Positions 11,601 to 23,400 of a stretch of 64,000 nucleotides of DNA are shown here, piece after piece. This DNA is from Lates calcarifer. Taxonomy: Eukaryota > Chordata > Actinopteri > Centropomidae. The notes beneath the pieces are model-generated. The model saw only the letters and a list, made by a program, of their open reading frames with translations. It was not told the DNA's origin and did not search any database. The position numbers were made by a program, and so were the translations under genes. How positions within the stretch are numbered: the stretch's first letter is position 1; each line of letters opens with the position of its first letter. The stretch spans positions 1,063,937 to 1,127,936 of the forward strand of contig NC_066856.1 in NCBI RefSeq assembly GCF_001640805.2, written 5' to 3'.

Positions 11601-14600
11601 CAGTCTATGTCAAATAAAGAAGTGTAATCAAATCAAAATCCACTCCTGTTTTGTAAACAGGAGTTTGAAATGCAGTATAAAGGATAACTCTGGCAGAGTT
11701 TTGAGGAGGACATGCATGTGCACATACACGCTGTAGATGGAATTACTAAGAGCAGTGAGCCTGTACAAATCCGAGGATGGAAAAAAAAAAAAAAGCTTGT
11801 CATCTACAGAAGGTGTATGTGAGTGTGTACTGGTGCAAGAAGTGTTGGGGAGCTTTTCTGATACACTCTCGGCAGAGAACTAGATCACTGCTTTCAAAAT
11901 TATCCTCCTCCTTATCTGTCCCCCACCTCCCCTTTTCATTTAAATAGCTTGTTTATCGGATCCCACACCCCTACTTCCCCAAAACAAGACTAATCCAAAA
12001 AGCCACCTGTCATAGTTTATCTTTCCCCTGCCTTTAGGAAATCTTTTGTGTTTGACTTTGAGATCTATTTTACTTCTCAGGGGCTTGCCAGGGAGTGAAG
12101 TTGTAGTTAGAGAGAAGGGAGATAAGGCTAACAGGGAACTGCACAGCTGACAAGTAACACAGGCTGTGCCCCCAATGACATTTCCTCATACAGATAATGG
12201 TAAAACCTTTTTGGTGCAAGTTTCTGCTGTGATATACTGCTGTGTAACACTCGGCTCTGACTTCACCCATGGTACGGGCTTTAACTTATGTCAATAGCAG
12301 TATCAAACTACCTCCTGCTTCAATGTGATAATAAACATGATGTATAGTAACAATCAAACTCTTACAGTGCTTTTCCTGCTCAGAAGAGAGAGAAGAACTT
12401 TTTATATGGATTCCCCCCAATACATTTATAGATTACAGTATTGGTAATATTTATTTTGACTAGTCATTAGTAAAAGTAGCATTTCTCTTTTATTTGTTAC
12501 TCAAAACAACTAAATTTGTACCACTGGAGCATTTCATTAGTGGCTGACATGTGGATATTAGTATAAGTCTGAATATGTCTTGACAAAAACTACACTGATC
12601 CCATTTCTCACTGACAAGTTCAGGGCCTGTATTTATGAAGACTTCAGTGTTTCAGAATCACTCCTAGTGAAGTTAACCCAGGACTAAAAATATTCCAGTC
12701 TCAGAGAGGACCCTGAGAATCCTTCATCAAGCTTCCTACAGTTACTTTCGATCAGGAGAAAGATTGCTCAGAGTAATGACTGTTTACAACTCTCAGTTGT
12801 AAAGCTGAAATTATGATGATGTGTATGCTCATGAAAATGAAATTCAACAAATTAAAAAAAGGCATTACATAAGGTCATTACCATAAACTCTGTCCACTAA
12901 CTTAAATGAAATAAAAGTAGATCTATACTTTAACAGTGTGAAATGATCCAATGCCTGCAACAGGCTATGCTACAATCTTGTATGGATTGTGTAATACTGC
13001 ACAGTGATGCTGCAAACTCGGCTGTGGAGCACCTCTCTGTCTTTTGAGTCTTCTCTACTACTGTTCAATTTCCCAAGAACAAATGAACACCTCCTGAAAA
13101 TCCTGTTTGTGTTGATGGACTCTGATTAATTGATAATTAATTATTTAAGCTAAAAGCCAAACATTCTCAAATTGAAGCCTCTCAGAAGTTGAGTTGTTGC
13201 TTTTATGTGCTCTACAGTAAACTAAATGTCTCAGTTTTGGACTTGGTCAGTTCAAAGACATCAACTTGGGATGTGGAGATTTGTGACAGGCTCTTTTCAC
13301 AACCACTAAATAGTTAATTAACAGAAAAGGTTGTTAACTGAAGGATGTAGATAAATGGGACCCCTTACTTCTGCCTTCATCAGACTGTGCCTCTTGACCC
13401 AGCCCACTTCCTTCCATTATGGACGATACCTCTGGAACTGAGATGTGGAATTCAATCTTCTTGGGCCCGGCAGGGTTGGGCTGCTCAAACACATCACAGG
13501 GCTGCAGTACTGGAGCACTGAGGACAGCAGAGACAATCAGCACTCCCCTCAACAGCAGCTTTTAAAAAATACCCACAATAAACCTGGCTCCTGAGCGGCT
13601 TCAGACCTGGGATATTTTGTTCTGGTCAACCAGATATTTCCCAGTCCACAAACATGAGGCCAAGAGACAGTGAGGTGTGTGTGTTTATAGTTTCGAAACA
13701 GAGTCTGTGGTCTGTCATTAAGGGAGTGTGTGCGTGTTTCGCACTGAGACAATAAGTCTCAGAGCCACACAAGGCTGTCTTTATGAGGAAGACTTATTGT
13801 CTGGAGGTTTTTGTCGTCCTTTTTTAGCTGCCTATGAATGCTGTCTGGAGATGAGCTGTGCGTGAGGACTGTGACATGCATGAGTGCCTCTGGTGTACCT
13901 TTGAGAGTCTGGTTTGGGAGCATAGAGTAGATCCTTGATCTTGGGCTTCTTTCTCTTTGAAGCTGTTTTTGGTCTCATGGGTCTCTTGCATGCTTGGTTG
14001 ACCAGGCCCATCAGACGAACAATCCTGAAATAAAGCAAGCATAGGGAATAAGGGAGAAAATGTCTACCTTGGACAAAGAAAACTGCCCAGCCATTGGAAT
14101 TTAAAGACATTTCCCTTCAAGCCACGTGTGTTTCTAGAAACATTATTACGGATGAATGATACATTAACACACTGGCAGCGGCTGAATGATGCAAAACAAT
14201 ATGAAAGTCAATTCATCGCCTCAAGAAGTATCTCTGCACAGTCTCTGATGTGAGTGGTTATCTGTTCCTCACCTCTCCTTGTCCTCGTCATCTCCACTCT
14301 CATACTCTGACTCTTCCTCACTGGACAGCTCCATCTCTTCCTCTGGTAAAGGGGGGTAGTCAGGAGGAAAGGGAGGGGGCATGGGGATGGGCGGCGCAGG
14401 AGGCAGGTGCTCAAACTGCAGCAGACAACACATGTCTCATCTCACAAATACCTCTGGGTTTAAATGATTTTATGCACATATTTTTGTTCAGGTCCATGAT
14501 CAGAGCTGGGATTCATTTATGATGATAGTAGAATTGATAGAGATTAGGCTTCAATTAAATCATAGTATTTTGAGATTTACTGAATATTTTCAAATATCAC

Positions 14601-17600
14601 CCAGCAATAACAAAAAAGAAAACTGTGGTGAACTGTGTAGTTTATAAGGCTGTAACTGACAATTATTTTCATTACTGATTATTCTGATGATTATTTTAAC
14701 ATTTGTTTCATTTATGGAAAATTGGATGGATGGAAAAATGTCCATCATAACTTCTAAGAGCCTGAGGTGATTTTTCTGTCATGTATAAAAAAAAATAATA
14801 ATAAAAATAATAAATTGTTTATCAAAACAAAGAATATTTTTCTGAGGAAGAACTAATTGACAATTTTAGCTCTAATACAACACGTACTATAGGTAAGAAA
14901 TGAACTGAAATAGTTTTCTTGAAGTGTGTGTAATCAAGCTCCCTCCCCACAGAGAAATAACCTCATATTTCAGATTACACATTGTGTAAGAAAACAAAGC
15001 CTTCCAGTGTCTGCCCTCTTCCCTGTTCTTGAAAATGAAGCAATATTGCTCTTCTCTTGAGCCATAATTCCACTTTATGGCTAAACAAAAACTCTCACTG
15101 TATAGAAATATATAAAATATGTTGGTAAAACACTTAAATGAAAAGCTTCATGTTGTCTTGATTTCTTCTTATTGTCATATAAAATGCTAAGGATGTGTTG
15201 ATGGCTGTGTGGGTCACAAACTTAAATTCCCCCTCAACTCAGAAATGTGAAATGTGTTTTGCTTATTGTTTCTTCACTGTGACGTTTGAGCTCCACTGTG
15301 CAGCACGACATCTGTGCAGAGTTTGATACCAAGAGGCTGTTTTCACTTTCATCTGCTGCAAGTAGAAGGTTTCTCCCTTTGTGTTTGTGTACAAGCAAAA
15401 GTCTGTGACATTACAACTAGTAATGTTATCATGATCAAACATGCAACATGCCTTGAGTCTTTAAACATGTCTGCCGTGGATCTTTAATATATTTTCTGCT
15501 TTGGGCAAAGTATTCAGCCACATTTCACTACTTGGGAGTCCATTTACTTCCACACAGTCCTAATGCTCACACAACTTCTGTGTATGAACTGCATAGACTA
15601 AAGCCACCAAATAACTCTGTGTGTTTACTAAATCAATAAGCTGTTGAGGGTAAACTGGGAGCTGGTTACTTCCTTCTACATTAAATATGATCTCTGACAC
15701 ATTTACATACTTCTCCCCATAATAACAACATAGCTATTCTTATTTAACGTCAAATATCAAATAACTAACTAACTGTCTAATAACTAACCAACAATCACAC
15801 AGTCTTACCATGGGGGGTCTAGCAGTGACTGGACCAAATGGACAGGGTAAATTCATCTTGTTCATCAGATGAAGAACCTGTATAATTGAAGATGTGACTA
15901 TTAGAGCAGTGATGGTTGTGTCTAAAGATTCATACAGAGAGCTGGGTGGGAGCTGGTAAAATAAATATACTGCAGCTGTCAAACAGGCAGCCTATAACCC
16001 AGGCTCCATATGTAAAACAGATTGCAAGACTTCTCCGTTTTCATTTAAAATACAAGGATCAAGGTGAGATTGAGGCTGAAGTGAGATACCAGTGGTGAGG
16101 CTGAACGTGAAGGCAGCTTCTCTGCAACACACCAGCACCACCAAGATGTCGACACTGGAAGTAGCAGCACTGAAAATGCAGGCGGCACGGCTCCCAGGGA
16201 AATGTTAAACCCATAACTCATGCCTCCCACTTATGGTTTATTATTAATACTTGCTCCCCAAATTGAAATTTAAAAGGCAAATGTTTGCTGTTTGATCTTT
16301 AAGAGGCTGGATGCAATTCAAAAACCTCTGGGACACACATTCCAGAGTCTTATTTCCATTTTACAACATGAATCTGAAGGATAGAAGCCAGCTGTCAACT
16401 TAGCATTTTGTATACAAATTCCCAAAAAAGGAAAGAATGAATCCAGATGACCAACATCTGCATATCAAAGATGCGCTGGTACTGGTTGAAAAATAAAATG
16501 ATATGAGAGAGGCAGGACTTACTCACTTGAACATAAAACTTTGGCACACTCATGAGGGCGTGCGTTATATTTGTCAGAGTGCCATTAGAAGGTGGTGGGT
16601 ATAAATATTTCAAAGTGGGATTGGATTGAAATTTCAACCTGTAGGAGAGAGAGTGAGAGGAAAAGACAGAATTACTTAAAAGGAAACTCTATAGCTGCAA
16701 CCTGCTCACAAAATATGTCAAAATAATGGAGACACATGAATATGTGGCCCAGCCACTGAGCTTTAGCTTGGTAACTTATTCTTTACAACAAGCACTCAGC
16801 CAACAAAATGTAAAATCTAGCCATTAAGGGACATTGGGACCAACTTGCCACGTCAGCACAGAGGCTGGACCACATGTAGTAATAACTTTTATAAGGCAAG
16901 AACAGGCACAGCATGAGAGAATAAATCTGTATCTACTCAGGCCTAATAGGCAAAGACTTGGAAAGCAAAGTTGGGGAGTATAGTGTATGATTTAATCTGC
17001 CTGTTCCTAGTCAAAACTGTTGGTCAGAGGTCAGTTAGTTAAATGTTGTAAATTACATAAATATCGAAAATATTTTGTTTTCTCTGTTTGATTTTATATT
17101 GTAAATGTTGATTTGATTCATTGGCTGTTAACTGTGATAACTGATAATAATGTGAAAATACAGTGAAAGAAAAAACATATAATAAAGATAAGTCACTCTC
17201 AAAAAGGAAAGTCAACAAGTAAATGAAATAAAAGAAAACAAAGACAAAACCTTCAATTGTTTTAACTGTAATGACATTGAACAGTGTTCAGTCTCAGCTG
17301 TAGTTATGGTCAAATGCATATGTCTGATTCAACATTCTGGTTTGGAAAATAAACCATAGTATGATCCAGTGTTTTAAAGTCAAATGTGTAGTTATGGTAG
17401 TTACTGTGTGTCCCAGTCTGTCAGGCAGCTCCTCCATGTGACAAATTCAATGAGTATGACATCTTTATGATAATACTGGATGTTTGTATGATTTTTGCAT
17501 GAATATGATGATGTATATTGTATATCCCTGTCCTGTAAAATTATAGACAATGATGAATTATGTAGAATTTTATCCATATCATTCACCCTCAGATAAGTTA

Positions 17601-19837
17601 GTAACACTAGCATTAGCAGCACTGCAGCATCCAATGTTGGCTGCTTACTACCAAATACTGAGTGGCCTCCACAAGTGGTTAGATACAGTGGCCATGTTCC
17701 TGCAGTAATTCAATGCAGTTTTAGCAAGAAATAGTTTTTTTTCTTTCAGAATCCAAAGATAACTGAGTTGAGGGCAACAAAGATAAAAAATATCCAGGTT
17801 GGTGTTTATCCCCTACACTTTTACTGCAGCACAGTGAACCACTGGAGAAGACAACCCCCCCCCACCTGAAATATTATATTGTTTTTAAGAATCACTGTGA
17901 GAAGGGTTCAGAGCCTATCAGACTGATGTGTGTTTAACACAGTAACTCAGTCTCCTGTAGCAGATCAACAGAGCTAAGACTGCATCATTAATGTACTGAC
18001 AGAATCACTACCCAGATAAAAACATTCACATTTGGACGTCATTAGCAACAGCAGCACTGCGCTTTTGTCTAGTTGCAGAGTATAGTCTTGTCCCTGCAGT
18101 ATTTCAACTAAAGGACACCAGACCTCTCAACTGTAGTATACAATAAGAGCAATAAATCATTTACTTTCATACACCTGCATAGAACCCAACCAAGATGTCT
18201 CATCAGCATTTATTCACATTAAAGCCTTCTCATAAAGACTCAGTGTGGTATAAATGTGCAAACTGCAGCATATCAGGAGGTGGTCAGCACCAGCTGATCC
18301 AGGATCCAATACAGGATCAATATATTGACCTAACTCTCACTAACTAACACATTTCCACACATAAAGTCTTATCAGGACTAACATTAGAATGTGACGCTCT
18401 TTAATATGAAGGGAGGGACACTGGGCTGCAGTAGCCGCAGCAGCACAGACTGTCAGTACTGAAGGAAGAGGTATCAAAGACCACCTGGTCCCACCAACTG
18501 TCAGGACAGACGCTCAGTGATGGCCTGACCATCTAATTGGACACGATGCTGCTGACTATTCTGACTGCAGCTCTCAGAGTGCCATCATGGCTCACTGTCA
18601 GCTGGACTCTACACACGTACACTGACAGCACCCTGACCAGGTCTGCAAAACACTACACACACACGTGCATATTCGATAGAATCGGCTTTAATCTGAGTGG
18701 CTGATGACTTACACCAGTGGTCACCAGGAGCTTTTACCAAACTGTAGAATGTAACGTAATCTGTATTTTAACCACACAAGGCAGGACGAGAACAAATCTT
18801 TAGATGTCTAAAGATTAATGCACCAGAGAATGACACAGCAACACTGTGGCTGTATATAACTGATGCATTAAAGCCTCTAGATTTCAGACACTCACTGTGA
18901 TCTTAAGGATTTATCAGGCAAAAAAGCTAAATGGTGAACACAGAGTGCTTCACCTGACTCAACGTTTGAGAAATTAACAAAGATTAAAATAAAAACATAA
19001 ACCAATCACATCTATATCAAAAGCTGCAGAATGACATACACACTTACCCGAGGCTTGGTGCAACACCGGTCTCTATGAGGGGAATATCTGGCTGTGGAGT
19101 CTCCTGTTTCTTCTTCTCTTCTTTAACATGTTTACCACTGTGGGATAAAAAAAAACAAAAAAAACAGAGAGAATTTGTTTCTTCAACACGATCTATGGAC
19201 AACAACAACAAAGACTCTAACTCACAGGGTCAACAGCCTGTTATATTTAATTACTAATCTGATAGTGACTGTGTCCAGAACAACACTGTTTCTTAATTCA
19301 TACAATTCAAGCCATGTACCTGTCGGACACCGGTGGATCCTTTAATACTGTGATGTGATCTTGGCCTTTAGCAAATTCTGCAACAAGCCTGTGATCAAGA
19401 ATCTCTAACTGATGGAGCCTGGTAAGAGCCTGAAAGGAGACACGACAGAGATTGAACAACATACAGGGCAGATTAAGAGAAAATCACATTATGTCTACAT
19501 TACTATGAGCTTGTGTCCTCTGAAACTTTATCTAATTAGTCACTGTAGAGTAAAAACTCACCTTTGCAGCTGACTTCTCACTTCTAAATGTTGCAAAGGC
19601 TGTGTGTTTCTGTGGAGAGTGAAAATATCTAACTTTAGAACAGATTTCACAATGTAAAGACGCTCACAAAGAGGAACAACCTACCAGACAACCCGTGTTT
19701 GAGAAGACCCGGACTGACTGAGCTCCAAAATACTTAAGAAGGTCCTCCTTTTCATCCTGGCTGAGCTCAGCTGGTAGGTGGCGGATGAGCAGTGTTGTAC
19801 TGCTGTTTGTTTGGACAGGGTCCTCATTCTTGTCCAT
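5570..19837 (-). CDS. rnpc3: rnpc3, U11/U12 small nuclear ribonucleoprotein 65 kDa protein (14 coding exons)
   Basis: RNPC3 (65K) is a protein of the U11/U12 di-snRNP, which recognises U12-type introns in the nucleus. In the known family the N-terminal half binds U11-59K and the C-terminal RRM binds the 3' stem-loop of U12 snRNA. The 14 exons listed separately join in phase to 1542 nt, giving 513 residues plus stop; human is about 517. RRM1 has RNP2 LLIRHL (16-21) and RNP1 KHTAFATF (52-59). A proline-rich stretch (about 199-218) and an acidic serine/glutamate stretch follow. A basic segment KRKKPKIKD lies in exon 8. RRM2 has RNP2 LYVKNI (415-420) and RNP1 KGQAFVGL (459-466), and ends VVQFARSARPKQ. 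The start is the first ATG after a good acceptor (tcctacag), 4 nt into the exon. Identity is from remembered family sequence, not a search. Confidence 0.96.
5639..7299 (-). other. rnpc3: U12-type (minor spliceosome) intron 13 of rnpc3
   Basis: The minus-strand donor is GTATCCTTTT, matching the RTATCCTTTT consensus at all ten positions. The branch-point candidate GACCTTAACT matches the core CCTTAAC of TTCCTTAAC, 14 nt before the acceptor, within the usual 10-20 nt. There is no extended polypyrimidine tract, as expected for this class. The intron is 1661 nt and phase 0. Confidence 0.9.
7300..7432 (-). CDS. rnpc3: rnpc3 coding exon 13 (RRM2 RNP1; U12-type donor)
   Basis: 133 nt, acceptor ttcctcag, encoding FDIVLMKEGRMKGQAFVGLP and ending NGYVLYDKPLVV. 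RNP1 is KGQAFVGL. The exon ends in phase 0 directly before GTATCCTTTTAC, an exact match to the U12-type 5' splice-site consensus. The final beta strand of RRM2 lies on the next exon, so this splice is needed for an intact domain. Confidence 0.96.
7433..8724 (-). other. rnpc3: rnpc3 intron 12
   Basis: 1292 nt, U2-type (ACAT/gtatgt to ttcctcag). Nothing further recognised. The neighbouring intron 11 is only 258 nt. Confidence 0.85.
8725..8783 (-). CDS. rnpc3: rnpc3 coding exon 12 (RRM2)
   Basis: 59 nt, acceptor tgtcttccag, donor ACAT/gtatgt, ends in phase 2. It encodes DLKYIYGRYIDLLSEGERN, equivalent to the human DLKYIFGRYVDFSSETQR. Confidence 0.94.
9042..9136 (-). CDS. rnpc3: rnpc3 coding exon 11 (RRM2 RNP2)
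   Basis: 95 nt, acceptor cttttcaaacag, donor AAA/gtaggt. It encodes SVFKNYEPGEPTCRLYVKNI followed by AKQVEEK, containing RNP2 of the C-terminal RRM (LYVKNI) and the invariant YEPGEP lead-in. Confidence 0.95.
9137..10944 (-). other. rnpc3: rnpc3 intron 10
   Basis: 1808 nt, U2-type (GATG/gtaaat to aaacag), with TTTA-rich simple sequence at 9281-9307. No other features seen. Confidence 0.85.
10945..11130 (-). CDS. rnpc3: rnpc3 coding exon 10
   Basis: 186 nt, acceptor gacttctcag, donor GATG/gtaaat, phase 1 to phase 1. It encodes an acidic linker with EGFGKLYP and then SDIISRKELEKGRLSRD, matching the human SRRELEKGRISRE motif in front of RRM2. In the family this region forms part of the extended U12 RNA-binding unit. 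Confidence 0.93.
11131..13368 (-). other. rnpc3: rnpc3 intron 9
   Basis: 2238 nt, U2-type, including an A14 run at 11781-11794. No internal exon recognised. Confidence 0.85.
13369..13517 (-). CDS. rnpc3: rnpc3 coding exon 9
   Basis: 149 nt, acceptor tctgctgtcctcag, donor AGAA/gtaagg, ends in phase 1. It encodes APVLQPCDVFEQPNPAGPKK then IEFHIS, close to the human DVFDQPQPVGNKRIEFHIS, and then a poorly conserved acidic stretch. Confidence 0.92.
13899..14024 (-). CDS. rnpc3: rnpc3 coding exon 8 (basic segment)
   Basis: 126 nt, acceptor gctttatttcag, donor CAAAG/gtacacc, phase 2 to phase 2. It encodes RIVRLMGLVNQACKRPMRPK, then KRKKPKIKDLLYAP, matching the human RKKRKIKDML segment; a likely nuclear localisation signal. 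Confidence 0.92.
14273..14415 (-). CDS. rnpc3: rnpc3 coding exon 7 (proline-rich and acidic)
   Basis: 143 nt, acceptor ctgcag, donor GAGAG/gtgagg, ends in phase 2. It encodes a proline-rich run (PPAPPIPMPPPFPPDYPPLP) followed by the acidic motif ELSSEEESEYESGDDED, which matches the human ELSSEESEYESTDDED. The region looks disordered. Confidence 0.94.
14416..15808 (-). other. rnpc3: rnpc3 intron 6
   Basis: 1393 nt, U2-type (ATG/gtaagact to ctgcag). AT-rich, with an AAT-rich patch near 14789-14815. Intron 5 (15878-16526, 649 nt) is similarly featureless. Confidence 0.85.
15809..15877 (-). CDS. rnpc3: rnpc3 coding exon 6
   Basis: 69 nt, phase 0 at both ends, with acceptor aattatacag and donor ATG/gtaagact. 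It encodes VLHLMNKMNLPCPFGPVTAR then PPM, nearly identical to the human segment in this position. Confidence 0.95.
16527..16638 (-). CDS. rnpc3: rnpc3 coding exon 5 (conserved central block)
   Basis: 112 nt, acceptor ctctcctacag, donor CAA/gtgagtaag. It encodes LKFQSNPTLKYLYPPPSNG and then TLTNITHALMSVPKFYVQ, strongly matching the human LKYMYPPP and ASVPKFYVQ segments. Starts in phase 2 and ends in phase 0. Confidence 0.95.
16639..19047 (-). other. rnpc3: rnpc3 intron 4
   Basis: 2409 nt, the longest rnpc3 intron, U2-type (CTCGG/gtaagtg to cctacag). A C-run lies near 17856. Nothing else recognised. Confidence 0.85.
19048..19137 (-). CDS. rnpc3: rnpc3 coding exon 4 (charged linker)
   Basis: 90 nt, acceptor tatcccacag and donor CTCGG/gtaagtg, phase 2 at both ends. 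It encodes a lysine/glutamate-rich linker (GKHVKEEKKKQETPQ) followed by DIPLIETGVAPSLG, which corresponds to the human segment before the conserved LKYMYPPP block. Confidence 0.9.
19320..19429 (-). CDS. rnpc3: rnpc3 coding exon 3 (end of RRM1)
   Basis: 110 nt with acceptor ctcctttcag and donor GACAG/gtacatgg, ending in phase 2. The translation starts ALTRLHQLEILDHRLVAEFA, the last helix and strand of RRM1, and continues into KGQDHITVLKDPPVSD. Confidence 0.93.
19562..19609 (-). CDS. rnpc3: rnpc3 coding exon 2 (RRM1 RNP1)
   Basis: A 48-nt exon between tttctgtttctg-type intron sequence ending cag and the donor AAG/gtgag. It encodes KHTAFATFRSEKSAAK, the RNP1 octamer of RRM1 and the following helix. 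Both flanking introns are short (75 and 132 nt) and phase 0. Confidence 0.93.
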
Positions 19838-19841
19838 TTCA
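19685..19841 (-). CDS. rnpc3: rnpc3 coding exon 1 (start codon, RRM1 RNP2)
   Basis: The acceptor is tgctgtcctacag before TGAAATG; coding begins at 19837. It encodes 51 residues starting MDKNEDPVQT and ending SNTGCL, including the RNP2-like LLIRHLPAEL and the family signature YFGAQSVRV. The donor is CTG followed by gtaggt, phase 0. An in-frame ATG series upstream (to 19933) lies in the leader intron and is unlikely to be used. Confidence 0.93.
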
Positions 19842-20378
19842 CTGTAGGACAGCAGGCACAATAAAGTCAAGTCAATATGAACACAATGTACAATAAATAG
19901 CTGTTTTCGCTGTGACAGAGACATGTTCATCAAGTACTTCTAAGATATTTTGCCCTCTGTATAAATAATGAGACAACCAGATCATAAGGAGGCTGTAGAG
20001 AGGGTAACACGAACTTAAAGTCACTTAAACGTGAGTTATTTTTAAAAACGAATGCCGCCGAATTAAAGACCCAACCCTGGCAATTTGTTAAATAACTTCA
20101 ATCGTGATCTATCAGATTTGCATGTTTTCTGACCGGCGAGACAGTGTTTAAGTTCTATTTATTTGAATGAAGGGCCGTGGTGAGCTACACTGGGCTAGCT
20201 CCAGCCTTAGCTACGTGCTGGTCCGACACGTAAATCACCGTTTTATTCCTCTGTTGCCAACTCTTCATCAAGCCAAAACAAAGCCGTAGTATGGAGCTAC
20301 AAGCAGCAAAAAAATAACTGTTAAAAAATTGATTCAAAGCACAACTAACGTGTTCAATCCGTGGACTGTATCACATAC

Positions 20379-20420
20379 CTGCCACTGGCTGCCAGTAAAC
20401 AAATACACTCACTTCCCGCC
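20379..20420 (-). promoter_or_regulatory. rnpc3: probable rnpc3 non-coding first exon and promoter edge
   Basis: The coding start exon opens with a clear 3' splice site only 4 nt before the ATG, so an upstream leader exon is required. A good minus-strand donor, GGCAG followed by gtatgtgat, lies at 20378/20379. Just upstream on the minus strand is GCGGGAAGTGAG, which resembles an ETS/E2F-type site common in housekeeping promoters. The outer boundary (20420) is only a guess; no TATA box is evident. The implied leader intron is 19842-20378. Confidence 0.5.
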
Positions 20421-23400
20421 TCTTCTTCTAACAATGACAAACAATAAAAAGCTTTACCGCCACCTGCTGGACTGGAGGGTTTTTGTCCTGATTTCTGTTC
20501 ACCAAACCCCCACAACTGGAATATCACTAGAAAGCCCAGGATGTCATCTTGAGGGTACAGTAGGACTAAGACAGATTGAATAAATGGTGTTTGAGTTAGA
20601 GGTCTCAGACCCATGTCCCCCACAGAGGACAAAAATGAACTGCCAGGTCTTGCCAGGTCTCAGGACGTGTTGATCTGTGCAGTGACCACGGTTTTATTTG
20701 CCACCAGTGATGAGGGAAACACAGACTGCGGCAACCACACAGGCTGTGAAGCTGAGAGAAAAGGCTTTCAGGATGGACTTTAGTTTGTTTAAGAGAATTC
20801 ATTGTAATTTGATTATTATATAAGATCCATAAGAAGTGAATAGGAAGTGAGCTGAGTTTCTATCTGTTCTTGTATTTGTCAAATCAAATCATTTACATTT
20901 TAATACATAATAGGATGTGATTTAAAGGTAGGTAAACCAGCACATCACATAAAATTTAGAGTCAAACTGTCAGTTCACCTAAACTGATATTTTTTACTTA
21001 CAGATAACAGGATGAGTCCTACAGCTCACAGAGTACACAGCCAGAGTGAAGTACAGATACTGCATTTTGGTTTTTAACTTTCATAATTACTGCAATAAAG
21101 AAAAAAGCTATGCCTTTAGAAATTACACACGTTTATTGCATCATTTTATTTTAAATAAAACATTTTTATTTATATATACACATGTGACATTGCCCAGCTC
21201 CACTGACTATCCAAGCTAATGCAAGTGCTAACAAGCTTCTCTTCCTCTCCACTGATGCAGAGAAATGCTTTCTGCTGAAAACTGTCCAACTGATGCTTTT
21301 AGTTGTCTCTATCTGTCAGGTGGCCCTTACTTTACACACACACCTGCCTCTCAGGAGTCTCTCGGCTGTACTGACACTGTATGGAGAAAACGGTTTAGCT
21401 GGGTGTATTTAGAGTCATGTGGTTTCACTGCTCTCCAGTGGCCACAGTCAGAAACTGCAGCACAGACAAATGGTTAAATTAGCGTCAGCACAGAGATGTC
21501 AACAGAGTAACTCTTGAGTAAAATACAGTGACCAAACTGAGACACTCAGATTCCAACTGAAATTATTTTGTAGTGGTCACAGGTTCCATACTCTTGGGTG
21601 GGAATAATAGAGATGCGTACGTTCTTTATATTCTTTCAAATAGTCATGTTAGTAATCTTAATAGCTTTTAAATCCTCCACTATGTAATGTATCTCAATAA
21701 ACAGCCCTACAGAATGGAAGTGTAGTTGCTGTTTGTCACCAGCAGGTGTCAGCCTCGCCACATGAATTAACAGCTGCTACAGCAGTGGTGGATCTAACTA
21801 TTCAAACTACTGTATGTAGGATAAAATGACTCTCAGTTCTCTCCAGTCTCTAACAAATATTCATAAATTTAAACAGGCTAAGAGTATCATGTTTGAAGAT
21901 AAAGTAAAAAATGTCTCCTATTATTCACCTTTCCTAGAGATAAAAAGATCAGATTGTTCATTAGTGGATTTAAAAGGATCACAAAAATGCTAAATCTACC
22001 CCCTGCAGTCCTGAGGTGATTTTCTGTAGGATGAATGCTAATGTATCAGACCACAGAGATTGGGAAGGTCTGTCCCTCTCCTGTCCAGCCTTATGAAGGC
22101 CTTCAGCTTCTCATCCCCACCCCCGAGAAAATCTCCCCTACACTTCTCGAGATGCCTCCAAATTCCTGGCCAAATGAAGCCTTTTCTTTGAGGAGCGACG
22201 CAAGGGCATTCCTCATCAGGGGGACACAATACCCCCTTTCACCGTGGCCTGGCTCTGAAATTTCACAGGTGATGGGAGGAACGGTGGACACTCGATCCTC
22301 TTTCCTCCCTCCGACGTAACGCATCAGACTGAAGGCGAGGAAAAGGGGGAGAGACACTGATCTCTGCTGTGGTGGCTGGGGAGGGAAAAACTGAGCGTGA
22401 TGGAGGAGTGACTCAGTTTCTATCACAGTGGCTGATGGCTAATATTTAGTACCTGCAAAATGTTCAGATCTGACAACTTTTATGACAAACATCATGTCTA
22501 CCATACCCCTACCACTGACTGCACCACATCTCCTTCTTAATAAAGTGTCCCAGCCTGAGTAAAAACTAAAACAGCGCAGAGTTTCGAGTGGTAATAGAGA
22601 CAGGTGAAGGGCTGTTACTGCCTCTATAGGCAAGATGGGGTAATGATAGAGTCAGAGAAAGACCTTTGCTTCTGTCAGCAAGACATTATAAAATACACAG
22701 CAGTCACCATGATGAATATTGATGTTTGTATTTGAGTCATTTAGCTGATGCTCTGGTCTAGAGAGAGTTACATTGATTGAATGTGGAGTCAGTGTTCCTG
22801 TTCTAGTCAGAGGGCTTTAGGAAAGCTCAGCAGCCTTCTGATAATCCATTAGAAAAACAGTGTGAGTCATTAGAGAGAAGTGAACACACAATGTAAAACA
22901 GCATCCTCCATTCAGGAGACAATCTGAGAGGAAGTGAATCTATTTATTTTTCTTTTCATCTTTGGTTCAGTGCACTTGTACACATAGTGCTCATTGTCTC
23001 AGTCTGTTCAGTCAGAGGGTTATGGTTAGTTATTACCACTCCTTCTAACTACACTGATCCTTCATGGGCTGGAAAAAAATGGACATACAGGACCATCTGT
23101 GAGCTCAGTCATATTTTTCTGAAGGGACCTTAAGAGGCGTTCATGTGTGGTTTGATTATTTTTGACGGTAACTGACACCACGAATCCCAAATTTGGACAG
23201 GTAAGGGTGGAGCGTGGATAAGAGGGAGGGGGAACAAGAAAGCAGCAACAAACATGCCTGAGTGTGATAATATGAGAGTCAATCAAGTTAACAGGCTCTG
23301 AACAGCACATAAGAGAGAAGATACCACTTTTTCATCCAGGGGTTTTGGCTGGTTTGGTATCCCCCGGCTGTCTGTGGTATTGAGGTTTTGCTTATTTACC

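Noticed and set aside
19838..19933. N-terminal extension of rnpc3 (MMNMSLSQRKQ...)
   Set aside because: The sequence is the leader intron: a strong acceptor (tgctgtcctacag) lies 4 nt before the conserved start, and the extension has no family counterpart.
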